Shown piece by piece: positions 50,321 through 62,444 of a DNA stretch of 64,000 nucleotides. How positions within the stretch are numbered: the stretch's first letter is position 1; every line of letters starts with the position of its first letter. Source of the stretch: Bondarzewia mesenterica (Eukaryota > Basidiomycota > Agaricomycetes > Russulales > Bondarzewiaceae); NCBI GenBank assembly GCA_004802705.1, contig SGPL01000114.1, positions 1 to 64,000 on the forward strand, given 5' to 3'. The translations under genes were made by a program, and so were the position numbers. A model generated the notes under the pieces. It searched no databases and was not told the origin of the DNA. It was given only the letters and a program-made list of their open reading frames with translations.

Positions 50321-52840
50321 TCATTTCTCCACAGCATTCGCATCCACCAATCTTATCCTGATCGGCAGCCAATACCCCATCTCTTCCCTCCCCTCCACGA
50401 ACGGCTGCATAACCAAGCAGTTCTCCTTTCGCACCTTGCCCTCCTCTGTCTCCTCTGTCACTTCAAAGCTCAGCCTCTTAACCAATTCGAATACAAATAT
50501 CTGTGTCTCCACCAGTCTGTCGACATGTATATCAACGGCACGCGCAAACGTCTGAATAACAGAAGAAGTACTCACGCGAATCTCCATCCTAGACACACGC
50601 GATGGCCAGAGCCGAATGACATCCTTGCATAAGGTCAGTAAGTTTACAAACGGCTCATGCATAAATGCCCTGCCATGACTCACAAGTTGTCCACTACTCC
50701 AACGGCGGCTGGACTTGGATTTTCGTGCTCTGCAGCCGAGTCGGACTTATGCGAGGTTGGGCCTCTGATAGACCCGTCCAGCCATCGTTCCGGTCTCCAC
50801 ATCCTCGAATCATGTCCCCACATCTCGCTCCTTTGCAAATGCAACATGCGTATCAGTTCTCAATCAGGGGAGGGGGGGAGACACTGATTTCGTGTCAGAG
50901 GAAGCAGTGAGTCGCTCGGCCCTCTCTTCTTCCAGATCCGTACAAACGTTCTGCTCTCCGCTGGACAGCACATGGGGTAGTGGTACTCACAGATTGTATG
51001 CAACGTTGGAGATCACGATCCTCGTGCCTTTGGGTACCAGAATTTCACTTACCACTTTCCCAGATGACATCTTAAGGGGCTCCGACAACGGCAGAACGTC
51101 GTCACGCGTGGCCTCGCGGAACAGGTGCGGGACGACGGTGTCGAACCGGAACGTTTCCTGCACATACGTTTGTCCGCTTTTCAGCAACCGCTAAGTCAAA
51201 ACTCTAATCATCGTCAAAAATCTCACTTTAACGACCGCGCTCAGATAGGGCAGGGCCGCGATCTCGTCATACGATAGTTCGCTCTGCGCTCGTTGATGTG
51301 CCTCTACGATCTCAGCGCGCAACCGTCGTTGCTTCTCTGGGTGCCGCGCAAGCTCCAGGATGATCCAGCCGAGCGTGTTCGTCGTCGTCTCGTGCCCGCC
51401 GCTGAGGATTGTCCTGGCATAATAAAGATATCGACTGGTCAGTAACAGCATGTATCATAGAGCAGCAGAGCTGGTGCGTACGCTAGCTGTGGAAGGAGCT
51501 CCTCATCCGACAAGCGGTACCTCTCTGTCTCGGACGTGTTGGCCTTCACTGCACATGACCCATCCAACCCATCTATCACCAGACAATTATTCACACCGTC
51601 CTTGTCATGACGCACCTATAAGGCTCAGCGCGTCCTTCCCCATCCGACCCTCGGCGAGCTCCTCTGTCTTTCTGCCAACCAACTCCCTAGCGACCCCATG
51701 GCACAACCTGACATGCCGCCTCAAAAACGACAAGCCCTCACTTGGATAATACGCCATCGGACTCAACAAGCGGAGCGGTACGCGCGCCATCACGCCCTGC
51801 AGGAATATTTTCCAGTTTGATGGACGGCCGAAGCCCTTCGTACTGCACCACCATCAATCAATCAGTCCGTCGCTCAATGGAGGGAGGGAAAAGGTGCGNG
51901 TGACGGTCCACTGACATAAAATCATGCAGTGATGAGGCGAGCTCGTCGTGTCTACCTTCTAGCGCCCCAAAGTCGTACGCAAACGCGGCCCGCCCGAGTG
52001 CGTCGAGCGTCGCGCGGCCCACGGCCGTCGGCACGTCCACGACCTCTGCGCCGTTTTTACTCAGGACGAGCCCGTCCTCGAGTTCCTGTATCAACTACCA
52101 TGCGTCACAATTCAAAAAGTCAGTTCATCCATTCTCCTCAATTGGTCTTGTCAAGTTGAGGGAGCAGATCAATTGACTCACAGTGCGTACGGAGTCTCGG
52201 AACACAGGGACGAGCGCCTTGCACTCCTTCATACCAAACGCAGGACTTAAAACGCGGCGCATCCGCCTATGGTCTTCACCTACTCACAATCACGTACTTG
52301 TCAACGTCCCGCGCCACTCGACAGACGGACAGACAGCCGAAAAACACCTTCGGCACCGTTTATCCCTTTTCCCGTCGCCGTGTCCAGCACAAAGCGCGCG
52401 TCGTTTGTCTTCGCGAACTTGTACCTGGACGTGTTAAGGATGTACTGGATTGCCTTGGGGTCCGAGACCCACAAGCGATCCTCCTGCCCACGAATACACT
52501 TGCGTGAGCCTTTCGCGCAGGGGGGGGAAGAGAGAAAGGGGAGTACTGACGCCGAGCGGGGCTTTGAAGCGAACAACTCTCCCATACTCGCGCTGCCACT
52601 TGAAATCCGTCTCCCCTACCTGTTCTCTCATTAATTGACGCAGGTTACCTGCGGCGCGCGTTAAAATGACACTCTCACAGTGTGAGTAGGTGTATGAGAG
52701 CAGTTCCTTCAACACTCACCAAGCCAGAAGGTTTCGGCACGCGGGCCAGGCACATCTGTGATGGAGAAGGAGAGTTTGTGACGCCGATACAGCCAGAGGC
52801 ATGCGAGGGCGAGCGGCAGAAGCACTACTATAGTGTTCAT
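50321..52840 (-). CDS. Cytochrome P450 monooxygenase 2
   Basis: Starts MNTIVVLLPLALACLWLYRR (membrane anchor), then VPGPRAETFWLG, NLRQLMREQVGETDFKWQRE and WVSDPKAIQYILNTSRYKFA. After several introns: RRMRRVLSPAFGMKECKALV, ATLDALGRAAFAYDFG, the I-helix SGGHETTTNTLGW, the K-helix ETFRFDTVVPHLFREA, RMWRPERWLDG and the heme loop FGSGHRVCLGWRFA with its Cys ligand. The short Ser/Ala-rich exon before the heme loop and the C-terminus ending VDANAVEK are supported by splice sites. Belongs to a different P450 family from the gene at 41-43 kb. One N at 51899 falls in an intron or exon edge. Substrate unknown. Confidence 0.9.
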
Positions 52841-53770
52841 CCCGAGCGAGGCAGTGGACGTAGTATCGAAGTGACGACCGACATTGACTTTTATGTTCAA
52901 TAGATGTCGTAATGTCAACATGACGCTGTAGAGGCGTATGTGCAGCGCTTTGTCTCACTAACTGGGCAAAAACGGGACACGGTCGTGTATTTGGCAGATG
53001 AGAGAGAGTGTGTGTGGTGAGGTACTCGGACTAAGAGCGAGTAGTACGAGCCTTTAAGTAGGGAATCGAGAGTCATGTTGGAAAATCCCATGTCTGAAAG
53101 TAGAGAAATCCTAAACAACCCGCAGCCCTAAGTGTCGAGATTCCGAGATGACCGACTCACCGAGCAGTAATAGATCGAGCGGAAGTATATCTGGATTAGG
53201 AAGGTGTTATTCCAGATATGGATGGAGGGGTGGATTGGGGTGGATGAGCGTGGGCTTACAGACGCTTTGACTGTGCTGCGCCAGTCGGGAACAGCCTGCA
53301 TTTAATTCGGTTTACCGAAGAAAAGATATTCCCTGCGAAACGGACTCTGGCAGACGAATGAATGGATGCATGCATGCATACCGGAGCCTTCAAGCTCGGA
53401 AGAGGATTATGCTTCCATCATTCCTACTTGATCTACGAGTTGTTCTTGTTACTGACGCGAGGAAAGGCCGGATCAACATTTTGACAATTTGACAGAGAAG
53501 ACTGATTGTCAATGAGTCATGCGCATGGTGCTGTGACTGTATTGCTTCAGGAATCTCAAGTTGTAGCCAAGTTATATTCGCACGATAGGTCAAGAGAGAA
53601 GTGGTCTGCGTCCGATCGCTCGAAAAGCATCACGTTGATTCATTGCTCCAATTATGTACCAGAACGAAAGGCGTACAAGGTTACCGGCAAAGCGAATGCT
53701 TCACACAAATTGTTGTTCATGCTATGCTGTGCGAAAATCAAGAATGTGGCCTAAATCAGGACCATTACAC
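52841..53770. other. Intergenic region
   Basis: Between P450 2 and the acyltransferase. Short ORFs only, no family seen. Confidence 0.45.
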
Positions 53771-55231
53771 TTACGCCTCATGGATTGCAAGCCATTTCTT
53801 GACGATAACCTGCGCCCACCACACCGCCGGCCTTCCATTGTCCGGCAGCATCTTGCTCTCGATGAGGCCTCTCCTGGCCCAGGCGTCCACGATCAAGCTT
53901 CCCCACCCGAACATCCATACCATTGCCCACACCCAGCCCACAGCCCCACCGACCCTCTTCCCATTCATCATCTTCTGTTCCCACAGTCCCTCGAGCACAC
54001 AGCCGGCGCCCATCATTACGAAGAACAGCGTGACCCCGCCCAAGTCCATACCATATCCGAGACCCCATACACCGATGTCGTGCATGAGCGCCGAGACGAT
54101 GAATGATCCGAGCACGCCGCCAGGCCTACCGAACAACTTCGCCATAGGTTTACCGCCACCGACGACGAACGCACGCTTAAACATTTGGTGCCATCTTCGC
54201 CCCCAGAAGTCCGCGAGGCTCGTCGCGCGCCACGGCGCATCGAACATTGGCGGCCACTGCTCGGGCTCCTGCCCGCCGATGGCGATCATCGCGAAAGCGA
54301 GACCGTAGTATGACATCTGGAAGGAAGTGCACAGGCCGAGCGCGCAGAGGAGGGTGATTAGGATGACCTTGGCGACACACAGGTGCAACGGCAGCGTCGG
54401 GTCGAAGATCGTGCCGCCGATGGGGTGCGTCGGGTACGCGGATGGGTGCAGAGTCCAGGTTTGCTGCGCGAAGAGCGTGAAATCAAAGAGAACGAGGGCC
54501 TTAATAAAGGAGACGAAGAAGGGGATCGAGGACCGAACGGCGCGTGGTGCGCTATATTGAGCGGCTTTAGGTGGGTGGTGGATGGGCTTGCCCCAGCTCC
54601 AGCCGATGCCGCGGTTGTTCATCGTCAAGTCGACAGCGTCGATCATGGCGTATTTTACATGAGATCTAAAGTTTTCGGGTGCGTTCTCGGGACGCGAGGA
54701 CCACCGTGTGCGGCGCCAAGGTTTGTCGGCTGTTGCAAAATCAATAGCACGAAGGCACATGAAGATCGTGAAGCACTGTGAAAGTAAGTGCACATTTCTG
54801 AGATCAGTAAAAAGCTGAACGTGAAGAAACTCGTTCAATTACCCCGAAGGAAAGATTGTTGTAATCATATCCATAGTCACCGGGAACGGACGTATCATAT
54901 CGAGTGACGGCTCGATAGCTCAATCCAAGAAGAGCAGGGAGAATGCTCAAACGGATAGTACGAGTGTTTGGGAGCTGGACGAGTACAGCAAGTGCGTAGA
55001 ACATGACAAAGACTGGAAAGATCTCATTGAGTGCTTCGCTGCTGAAGGGTACTCGAGTCGTGGTCGATGGTAGTAAGTGTGAGAGGGCCCATTTCCGCTG
55101 ACCATCATTAAAGCTGCATTGAGGAAGGTGAGCCTAGTGAAAAGGGACATGTAATGAGTTGCTCACATGGACATGTTACCACCACGAGAAGCGATGAAGT
55201 TTGTTAGATCCAGGGAATCGGCAAGGCCCAT
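53771..55231 (-). CDS. Wax-synthase-like membrane-bound O-acyltransferase
   Basis: Polytopic membrane enzyme expected to transfer an acyl group to an alcohol. First exon encodes MGLADSLDLTNFIASRGGNM; exon 2 begins IFNDGQRKWALSHLLPS. Several hydrophobic helices follow (VMFYALAVLVQLP, LSILPALLGLSYRAV, ALVLFDFTLFAQQTW, VILITLLCALGLCTSFQMS). The wax synthase domain has WRATSLADFWGRRWHQMFKR and a His motif SALMHDIGVWGLGYG, the likely catalytic His. Fungal relatives acylate terpenoids, alkaloids or fatty alcohols. Three exons with GT-AG introns; ends WWAQVIVKKWLAIHEA. It follows P450 2 on the same strand, about 0.9 kb apart. Confidence 0.86.
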
Positions 55232-56648
55232 AGCGTCTGAAGAGAGGGGATGTAGACACGACCCTCGAAGTGAAGGGAGAGTTGTGAGGGGCCTTAAGAA
55301 CGAAAGTGGAGCCTCAAGGCTTCAGTGAACGTTCCATATAAACGGAAGGACAGTGCACGATTTCGAATCAAGGCACATGCGCACAAGCTTGGTCGCGCGA
55401 GAACAAGAAAGGAGCAGAATATCGATATGTCATCTCCGGAGCCCTGTTCTCCATGAAAGATTCTCAAGCGAAGCGTGTGTTGGATGCAAGCATGATAGAT
55501 GTCAATAGTCAAACATTCCGTGTCCTGACGGAATAACACGGAGAGATGAAGCTGTTTCAACAAGCTCTAGAAAAACCAACCTGCCTCTCGCATATTGAAA
55601 GCACTGATCTCAGAGCAACAGTAGTTCGTCGATACGGCAGTGACATGGGACGACAGCATTGATACCTGTCTACTGAACACATTCACGACCGGGTCTTGTA
55701 AATCCGAGGCGATCAACAGACTGTCGGATCTGCTTGCACGATGCTTGAACCGAACAACTCGCGAGACTATTGAGACATCGAATGCTACTCCGACGTGATT
55801 CCGCCGCAACGACTCGAGACTGTCAGAATCGGAATGATGACAGACAGCTGTGAATTACCAAGGCAAGGTAAAGATGGCAGCGACGGTTTCAGACAAAGAC
55901 TTGAGCTTACTACCTCAGATCCTCGAGTGGTCAGCATGTAGGAATTGAAAGCTGAGAGCAAGGCTCAGCAAGCGTTTCAAGTTCTTGTCACACTCAGGAT
56001 TTGCTCAGGATTGGCATTTGCCAAGACCGTCTAGGAACATGCCGGTAATGCGGAAATTGCCGAATTTTGCCTCCGCTGAGTTCAACGTACGTTCCTTCAA
56101 CGCCGATGGCGATCGTTGGTTCCGGATACTCATCTAGTCTGTGCATTCTTTTCTGGACGTGGTATCACTGTCAGGTCTGTCGTATTCAATGAATGTAGCT
56201 ACAATGTCTAGCCATGAACTGATGGTATTGTCCCAAACCTCATATACAGTAACTCTTCTGGTATCAGCTGTAGAATTCAGTCTCAAGATTTCAAAATTTA
56301 CNGGCAACGCGCGNTATAGTGGAAGTTGACGTGGCCAAATCAATATGTGTATCAAGAAACTAGCGATCCTATGCCATAGTTAACAGTCACTTTATTTTTG
56401 CATCTTTGTCCCGGCATACACTTCCCAGGGTGTTCTCAAAGTTGNTGGCCAACTTGTCTCGTGGCAATAGGACACAGTATCTTTTCACACCCTTGAGAAT
56501 GCAGCAGACTTAGGACTCGACACCGAATTTCGATTATAGGCTTAACACAACAAACCAATCAGCAATCAAAAATCAGAAAGTCATCTTCCTCCCTTTCCAA
56601 TCGCATGTCCTCCTTTCTCCCTTCCAACTCGNTCTCACCATCAATGCA
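55232..56648. other. Intergenic region
   Basis: About 1.4 kb with no gene recognised. Undetermined bases begin at 56302. Confidence 0.45.
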
Positions 56649-58753
56649 TCAGTTATTGTACTGGACGTACTCGGCGATGTAACCATCGTAGTCGCTGAAA
56701 TCATCGGCGTCACCGGAAGGCTCCTCATGAACTATTGGAGTAATCTCATAGTCGTGATCGTATCCAAAGCCCTGACCCCCTTCGAAACTCTGGCTATGTC
56801 GGCGTCCCTGGAAGTAGTCGGCGGCAGTCTTGTAAAGAGATTCTAAGAATCCCACTTCTTCAGCAGTGAAGACATTCGTCTCGTCTTCGACGCGCTCGGA
56901 GGCACCCTGGTACAGGCGATCTAGAAATGCAACCTCCTCTGCACTGAAGACCGATTGATTGTCTTCCACAGGCGCGTCGGCGNCCGCATCCTCCACGTAC
57001 CCATCGTCAACAAACTTCGAGGCATCCAGAACTTCANTAGGATCCTCCGCAATCTGAATATTGCTGCCGCATGTGCACGAAAGAACGAGACCTCTAGCAC
57101 CCCATGAGGCAGGCTTCAACCCGTTGCGAGCGTCGAACGCCGATAAAGCCCCACCGTAACTCCATGACAAACCGTTCGCCCCAGCGGGCTGTCCAGTTGT
57201 CTTNTCAAACATNTGAGGTANCATCCCGTCATCGGGCGTGGCATTGGCGGCGATCAAGACCGTATTGTCNGCGAACGCGCGAATGCCATCGGTGATCGTT
57301 TGGTATCCATTAAAGCCAGCTCTGTATGAACCAACTTTGACGTTGGAATAGAATTGCTGGAANAAGGGATATGACAAGTTTGTCACCGTGAGGAGGCCAG
57401 TGCNGTTCCACGTCCAAAGGGCGTCATATAACTGCTCCGCGGCACCGAAAGTGGCCAAATGCCATGGCTAGGAAGAGGCGCGTCAGTATTTCTCGCCTTG
57501 CGATAGTTAGGGGGAAATTTATGCTGACGTCTCCGAAGGTCGTATCCTCAATCCACAGNCCGATTGCCGCAGCCCCACTTATCGGATTGAGTGGATAGAG
57601 GGGCCTGAAGGCATCGACGACGGCTTTCAAGTTCATCAGAGCCTTGTCAGAGCAAGGCTGCAAGGTGAGGGGATCNCAGCCAGCGAGGGGATCGAAGTTG
57701 TATATGGAAGCCAGAACCGTAGCAGAGTCNAGGCCGGAGCGGTCTGAGACAGTATTAGCGGCCACATAATTTTTGTTTCGGTTCCAGAANGACTNAGAGC
57801 GCCGAGGGTCAGTAGGTGNATAACGACGAAGACATAACGTCGTCTACTAACCTGCATGAAGCACAAGATCTCNGATGCCTTGTTTTCCCATCCGCGCACT
57901 TGCACATCCCGTCCAAGCTTCCGTCCCAAAATGGCAGCGGAACGTAGCGCGCGCACTTCCAGGGCGGCAGTCCAGTACGACTCTGTCCACGCTACTTCCC
58001 ACAACTCGAATCTGAACGGCCACGGTCAGTAGCAGCTCAATGCAACAACAATGGAACTGACGAAGTCTCGTTCCAGTGGTGGGCAATGAAGTCGAGGTCA
58101 AGACTGATGCTAGGCCATAGGGCATTCTCAACGAAGGAAGTGTTCTTCTGATCCATAAGATAATGCGCATAGATGATCAGATTGTTTGCACGCAGAGGCG
58201 GGCTATCTATTGGTCCAATATGCATTGAGTGATGAACAGNTGTATGGTNCCTAAAAGTCTGCTCACCGTATTGAGGACGAGTCCAAGAATCCGTGTCGGG
58301 AGAATAGTCAAGGTGGAACTTGACTTCCGCAAGACCTCCTGTGGAGACTGTCCCGGCTGGATTAGGCACGAACTGGGACTTAACCTGCCCAAAGATATAG
58401 TCTTCGATGGTGCTCTGTAACGACGTGTCCAATTTGAGAGTATACTCGTTAATGAGCGGCTTCATGGCCATGGCAGCGTCGCGGATCCAGGAATACTTGG
58501 CAATGGGATTCGTGTTGTTCGCACTGGCAACAGCGACAACTCCAGGCTGGTGGTATGGTCAATGGCCATTGAAGTGGAAATCGTAGTCGAATGGACGAAC
58601 CGAGGCTCCGACAGGCGCGCCGATATTGTTCAGCAACAGCTTNTTCGCGATGGGGGATTCCTTAGCAATGTAGTCCTCAACAGTCGTTGAAGCTTTGCGA
58701 GCGAGAACACCGCCCGCGAGTGCGAGAGTGGAAATACATGATACAAGGCGCAT
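56649..58753 (-). CDS. GH15 glucoamylase-like protein, secreted, with altered base residue and acidic tail
   Basis: GH15 enzymes release glucose from starch and related alpha-glucans. A signal peptide (MRLVSCISTLALAGGVLA) is followed by LLLNNIGAPVGAS. An intron (58600-58547) removes an in-frame TGA and joins PGVVAVASANNTNPIAKYSW. IRDAAMAMKPLINEYTLK, NPAGTVSTGGLAEVKFHLD and RPQYDSPPLRANN follow. FELWEVAWTESYW carries the expected general-acid Glu. In the base region (57220) the codon is CAN in a P-CAN-MF context, so Gln or His replaces the Glu of typical glucoamylases. SWSYGGALSAFDARNG follows. The C-terminal about 120 residues are acidic and repetitive (FTAEEVGFLESLYKTAADYF) and not a CBM20. 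Several N bases make some residues uncertain. A TATAAATA lies about 40 bp upstream. Confidence 0.85.
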
Positions 58754-59292
58754 GATGGCGTTGTTGGAGGCATTGTTGTGTTGAGGGTAAATATTTATAC
58801 ATTTCAAACAGTGAATGGAAGACGTGCATCCTTTGGGGTGACTCGAGCATTGGCAGCCGGTATGTCTTCTTCATTCGTACCGTTCTAAGTATACTGAATG
58901 AGATNTCNCGTTGAGGTTGGACAGGTCGGAGCANGCAAAGGCGGGTTTTATTCGGCTACGGCACGTTGCCCTCTCAAAGAGCCAATGGGAACCATACGAA
59001 CGTAAAGCTCTTCACATGATTTCCGGCATCGCAGGTGTTGCGTCGATANTGAAGGGGGAGCGAGTGCTAGTCCGACATCACGTCTTCGCTCGCTCATGNG
59101 GACAAAGGTTACGTTAAGGGAACTTCACCGCTCTTCGGCANGCAGTAAGGATGTTATTCAGAATATTCCTGCACCAATTTTAGAGCTGCTTCAATACGAG
59201 ACATAGAACCGTACAATAGGACACTGTCACATTCACCAAAACTTTCAGGTCATGTCACATTAAGTGAAGGCCGCCTCCCCAGATTATTACTT
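58754..59292. other. Intergenic region with undetermined bases
   Basis: Between the GH15 start and the first dehydrogenase stop. Five or more N bases, no gene seen. Confidence 0.45.
58791..58800 (-). promoter_or_regulatory. TATA box of the GH15 gene
   Basis: GTATAAATAT on the minus strand, about 40 bp upstream of the ATG at 58753. Confidence 0.5.
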
Positions 59293-60690
59293 CTACGCCC
59301 ATTNAAACGCCTCCAGTATCCNCTCGGTAGTTTGCAACAGCTCTTGTGCTAGATCGTCCCTCCTTGCGTCCTTACTGGCCTCCTCGACTTTTCCGAAAGG
59401 AACGAGGTACGCACCGGCGTANANTCCCCTCTTATCACGCACCTTCCTGGCTGCAGCACCCCATGCAGGTGTGTAGNCGCCTTCAAAAGGTTTCAGCAAG
59501 AAGGGTGAGAGTACCCAGTGGACTAAGTGGCCGAATGGCATGTCCAAAAACATGCGAGAAGTCCCCTCTGCAAAAGCACCAATAAGCACAATATTTAAGT
59601 CATCACTTTGCTTGCCGGGGATGTCTGAAGCACCCACCTGACAAGATCTTTCCGGGATGCACAGCCATGGCGATGATCGGTGTACCCATTCGGTCAAAGC
59701 CACNTTGAAGTTCCTTCGTCCACAACATGATAGCCAACTTGGTGTACGCTTCGATAGAGGCANCATCAGCGTCGCCAACTGGCACCACTCAGAAAAGTCC
59801 ATTGACTTACCATACANGCCCATCTTTGGGTGCTGGGNATGGGAGAAATCGGAATTCAGAGCTTCGAGGCTGTCATACCGAGGACTGGATACCCATCTGT
59901 GTGCGACAGACGAAACCTGGTCTTAATATCAGCACCCCGGATTCGAGAACGTCAAGTGCAACGGATCACGTTAACTATGCGAACATCCGACCCCGGCTGA
60001 CACGCTGTAGACTCCAAGAGCGGTAGGAGTGTGTGTGTGAACAAGAATGGACTGATGTAACTGCATGTCGACATCTTGAGAANGGTCTTCACACTCTCTC
60101 AACATAGAAAATTCACTTAATCATGATACTGTCAGAGAAACCATCAGGAGTCTGTCTGTACGGGCCAGCGAGCCTGAGACGATGCGAGACCGTAAGCACG
60201 CAATGCAGAAGTCCACTGGAGGGTCATATGGATGTACACACTTCGCTGCATTATTGACTGTTGATGCATTTTGGACTGAGCAAATAGGTTGCTGGATGCA
60301 ATTAGAATTTTCTTACCAAGAATATCCAATCGTTTTTCTCTTTCCATGAACCAGACTGCTGCAGATTTGGTCTGCNGAGGATCCTCTAAGTCGAAGTGGA
60401 AAGGTACAACCTCTCCAGCCTCTGGCACCAAGGACTCCTTTTCCAAACGGATGATAGCGGCATCTGCGTCCGATTCGGTGNGTGCAGCCAGATATACTTT
60501 TGCACCTCTCCTCAAGAGGTGAGCGAGAANGTAGAATCCGATTCCAGAGCTGCCNCGAACATTGTCATCAGCCCCCTGATCTNAAGAAGAGANCAGACAC
60601 TTACTTTGCACCAGTGACGATGGCTACTCGACCAGAGAGGTCAAGAAGGTCCTGGTCGGGGTAGATACGAGTTGAGAGGAACAAGCCCAT
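59293..60690 (-). CDS. Short-chain dehydrogenase/reductase A (tandem pair)
   Basis: NAD(P)-dependent oxidoreductase. First exon encodes MGLFLSTRIYPDQDLLDLSG and RVAIVTGA. Splicing gives the TGANSGIG cofactor motif, then LLRRGAKVYLAA. NNAA lies on a short exon joined to GPYRQTPDGFSDS. The chain continues with SPFLFTHTLLPLLEST, GSDVRIVNVSSVAHRWVSS, the catalytic YAYTK (YxxxK pattern) in YAYTKLAIMLWTKEL, IIAMAVHPGKILS and a final exon ending in LQTTE. Intron positions and exon sizes match its neighbour at 61.1-62.4 kb, showing tandem duplication. Numerous N bases fall here but no unexplained frame break was found. It resembles retinol-dehydrogenase-like and WW-oxidoreductase-like SDRs; substrate unknown. 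Confidence 0.82.
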
Positions 60691-61085
60691 GATTGTGACG
60701 AAATCTTGANNGGAATGAAAACGCCCTTGACTCANTGGTGCAATGTTATATGNCTNGTCCTCAGCAATTTATCAGCAGCGGCTCAGCNACNTTCAGCGCC
60801 NANACTTGTTGCNGCGAACGTCCCNNGTCGAGANGATTCTNNAGTGACTCCACAGACNAGCATGANACATCTGATATTCATCGCACAGCCGGAGCAACAA
60901 TCAGATGATGCTTGAAGTACACATGCAAAGCAAGGGCCAGCGTCTATGCTCGCCATAAACGATACATCTGCGAACATGATGATCAGCATTCTANAGTTTA
61001 ANTGGCATGAGCGCGGGAGCGTTACCGTTAATAGGCCCACTAGTANCAAATCGTCATAACATATGCAACTACACACGAANAACAC
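60691..61085. other. Short spacer between tandem dehydrogenases, N-rich
   Basis: About 400 bp with many single N bases. No coding signal can be trusted. Confidence 0.4.
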
Positions 61086-62444
61086 CTAATCCCATTTGTA
61101 CTCCGTGAGGACCTCCTCNGTCGTTTTCCATAANTCCNATGCCAGATCCTCTCTCATGGCGTCTTTACTTGCCTCCTCAACNACGCCAAACGGAACAATA
61201 TACTTCCCTTTATACTNCCCCCTGTCTTCCTGTACCTNTTTTGCAGCTGCCGCCCACGCAGGGGTGTATCCCCCTTCAAAGGGGCTGATNAAGGAAAGAG
61301 AGAAGAACCAATTGATAAGAGTGCCGAATGTAAGGCTCTTGAAAAGTTTGATGTTTCCCTCTATGTCAGAAGAGACATGAGANAACAAACGCACAGCAGT
61401 GAACGCCTCGTACCTGACATGACATTGCCAGGATGCACCGACATGGCGATGATGGGCACATTNGCATGGTCAAACNTATGCTGCAGCTCGTTAGTCCAGA
61501 GTATATTCGCCAACTTGGTATAGCCTTCATTTCAGGTCAGTATGGAGTGATCGGTCGGATGAACGCTCTGACCATAAACCGTCGTCTTCGGTTTCCAAGT
61601 ATGAGAAAAATCCGAATTGAAAGCCTCCAGGCTATCGTAACGGGGATTGGGGACCCATCGATGTGATACTGAGGAGACCTAGGGTGGTTTTATCATTTAG
61701 CAGCCGCGGCGCAGAAATCGAAATATTCACATTCACGATCCGAACATCCGAACCCGGCTGTTTCGCAGTGGATTCGAGGAGAGGAATGAGTGTTCGCGTG
61801 AACAAGAATGGACTAATATGGCTGTATATAGACAAGTTGAGTGAAAATCATGAGCGATAACAGACTGAATTAGCTTACTTGATGACCATACTATCGGAGA
61901 TACCATCAGCGGTCTGTCCGTATGCGCTGAGAATCCTGAATACGCAGCATGATGAAAACGGGAAAGACATAGCATGGAAAACAACGTCTTACTTTGCTGC
62001 GTTATTTACTACACCACCATTAAATTGATCAATCCACAGATTGCAGGGTGAGAAAGTAATCACACACCAAGGATATCCAACCGATTCTCCCTCTCCAAAA
62101 ACCACTCCGCAGCCGCCTTCGCCTTTCTCGGATCCGTCAAATCGATGCTAAGCCATACAATCTCTCCAGAATTAGGCCCCAAGCCCTCTTCATTCAATCT
62201 TGCGATAGCATCCTTCGCCTTGGCCTCGCTGCGTGCAGCAAGATATACTTTCGCACCTTTTCGCACTAGATGCAGCAGAATAAACAATCCGATACCAGAG
62301 CTTGATTAAGTGCGTTTCAGTGTAAAACTTTAGGAGGAAAGGTAGATGAGCAAGCACACACTTTGCTCCAGTGACAATGGCAACCTTTCCGGTCAGATCA
62401 AGAAGGTCTTTGTCAGGGTCAACGCGGGACGTAGAGGAGCCCAT
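61086..62444 (-). CDS. Short-chain dehydrogenase/reductase B (tandem pair)
   Basis: Paralogue of the gene at 59.3-60.7 kb, same orientation. Starts MGSSTSRVDPDKDLLDLTG, KVAIVTGAK. SGIGLFILLHLVRKGAKVYL, EAKAKDAIARLNEEGLGPNS, LDILVNNAAK, ILSAYGQTADGISDSMVI, SPFLFTRTLIPLLESTA and DVRIVNVSSVSHRWVPNP follow. YGYTKLANILWTNEL carries YxxxK. PIIAMSVHPGNVMS and a last exon (FEGGYTPAWAAAAK ... EEVLTEYKWD) complete it. Introns are GT-AG and match those of copy A. Differences include the first exon after the start and several active-site-flanking residues, so the two probably differ in substrate. A small number of N bases. Confidence 0.84.

Noticed and set aside
41005..55231. Terpene biosynthetic gene cluster
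   Set aside because: No terpene cyclase, prenyltransferase or regulator is present, and ERG13 is a primary-metabolism gene; kept only as a low-interest neighbourhood note.
58559..58561. In-frame TGA early in the GH15 gene, apparent pseudogene
   Set aside because: A 54-nt GT-AG intron (58600-58547) removes it, keeps phase 0 and joins GAPVGAS to PGVVAVAS, which fits the family alignment.
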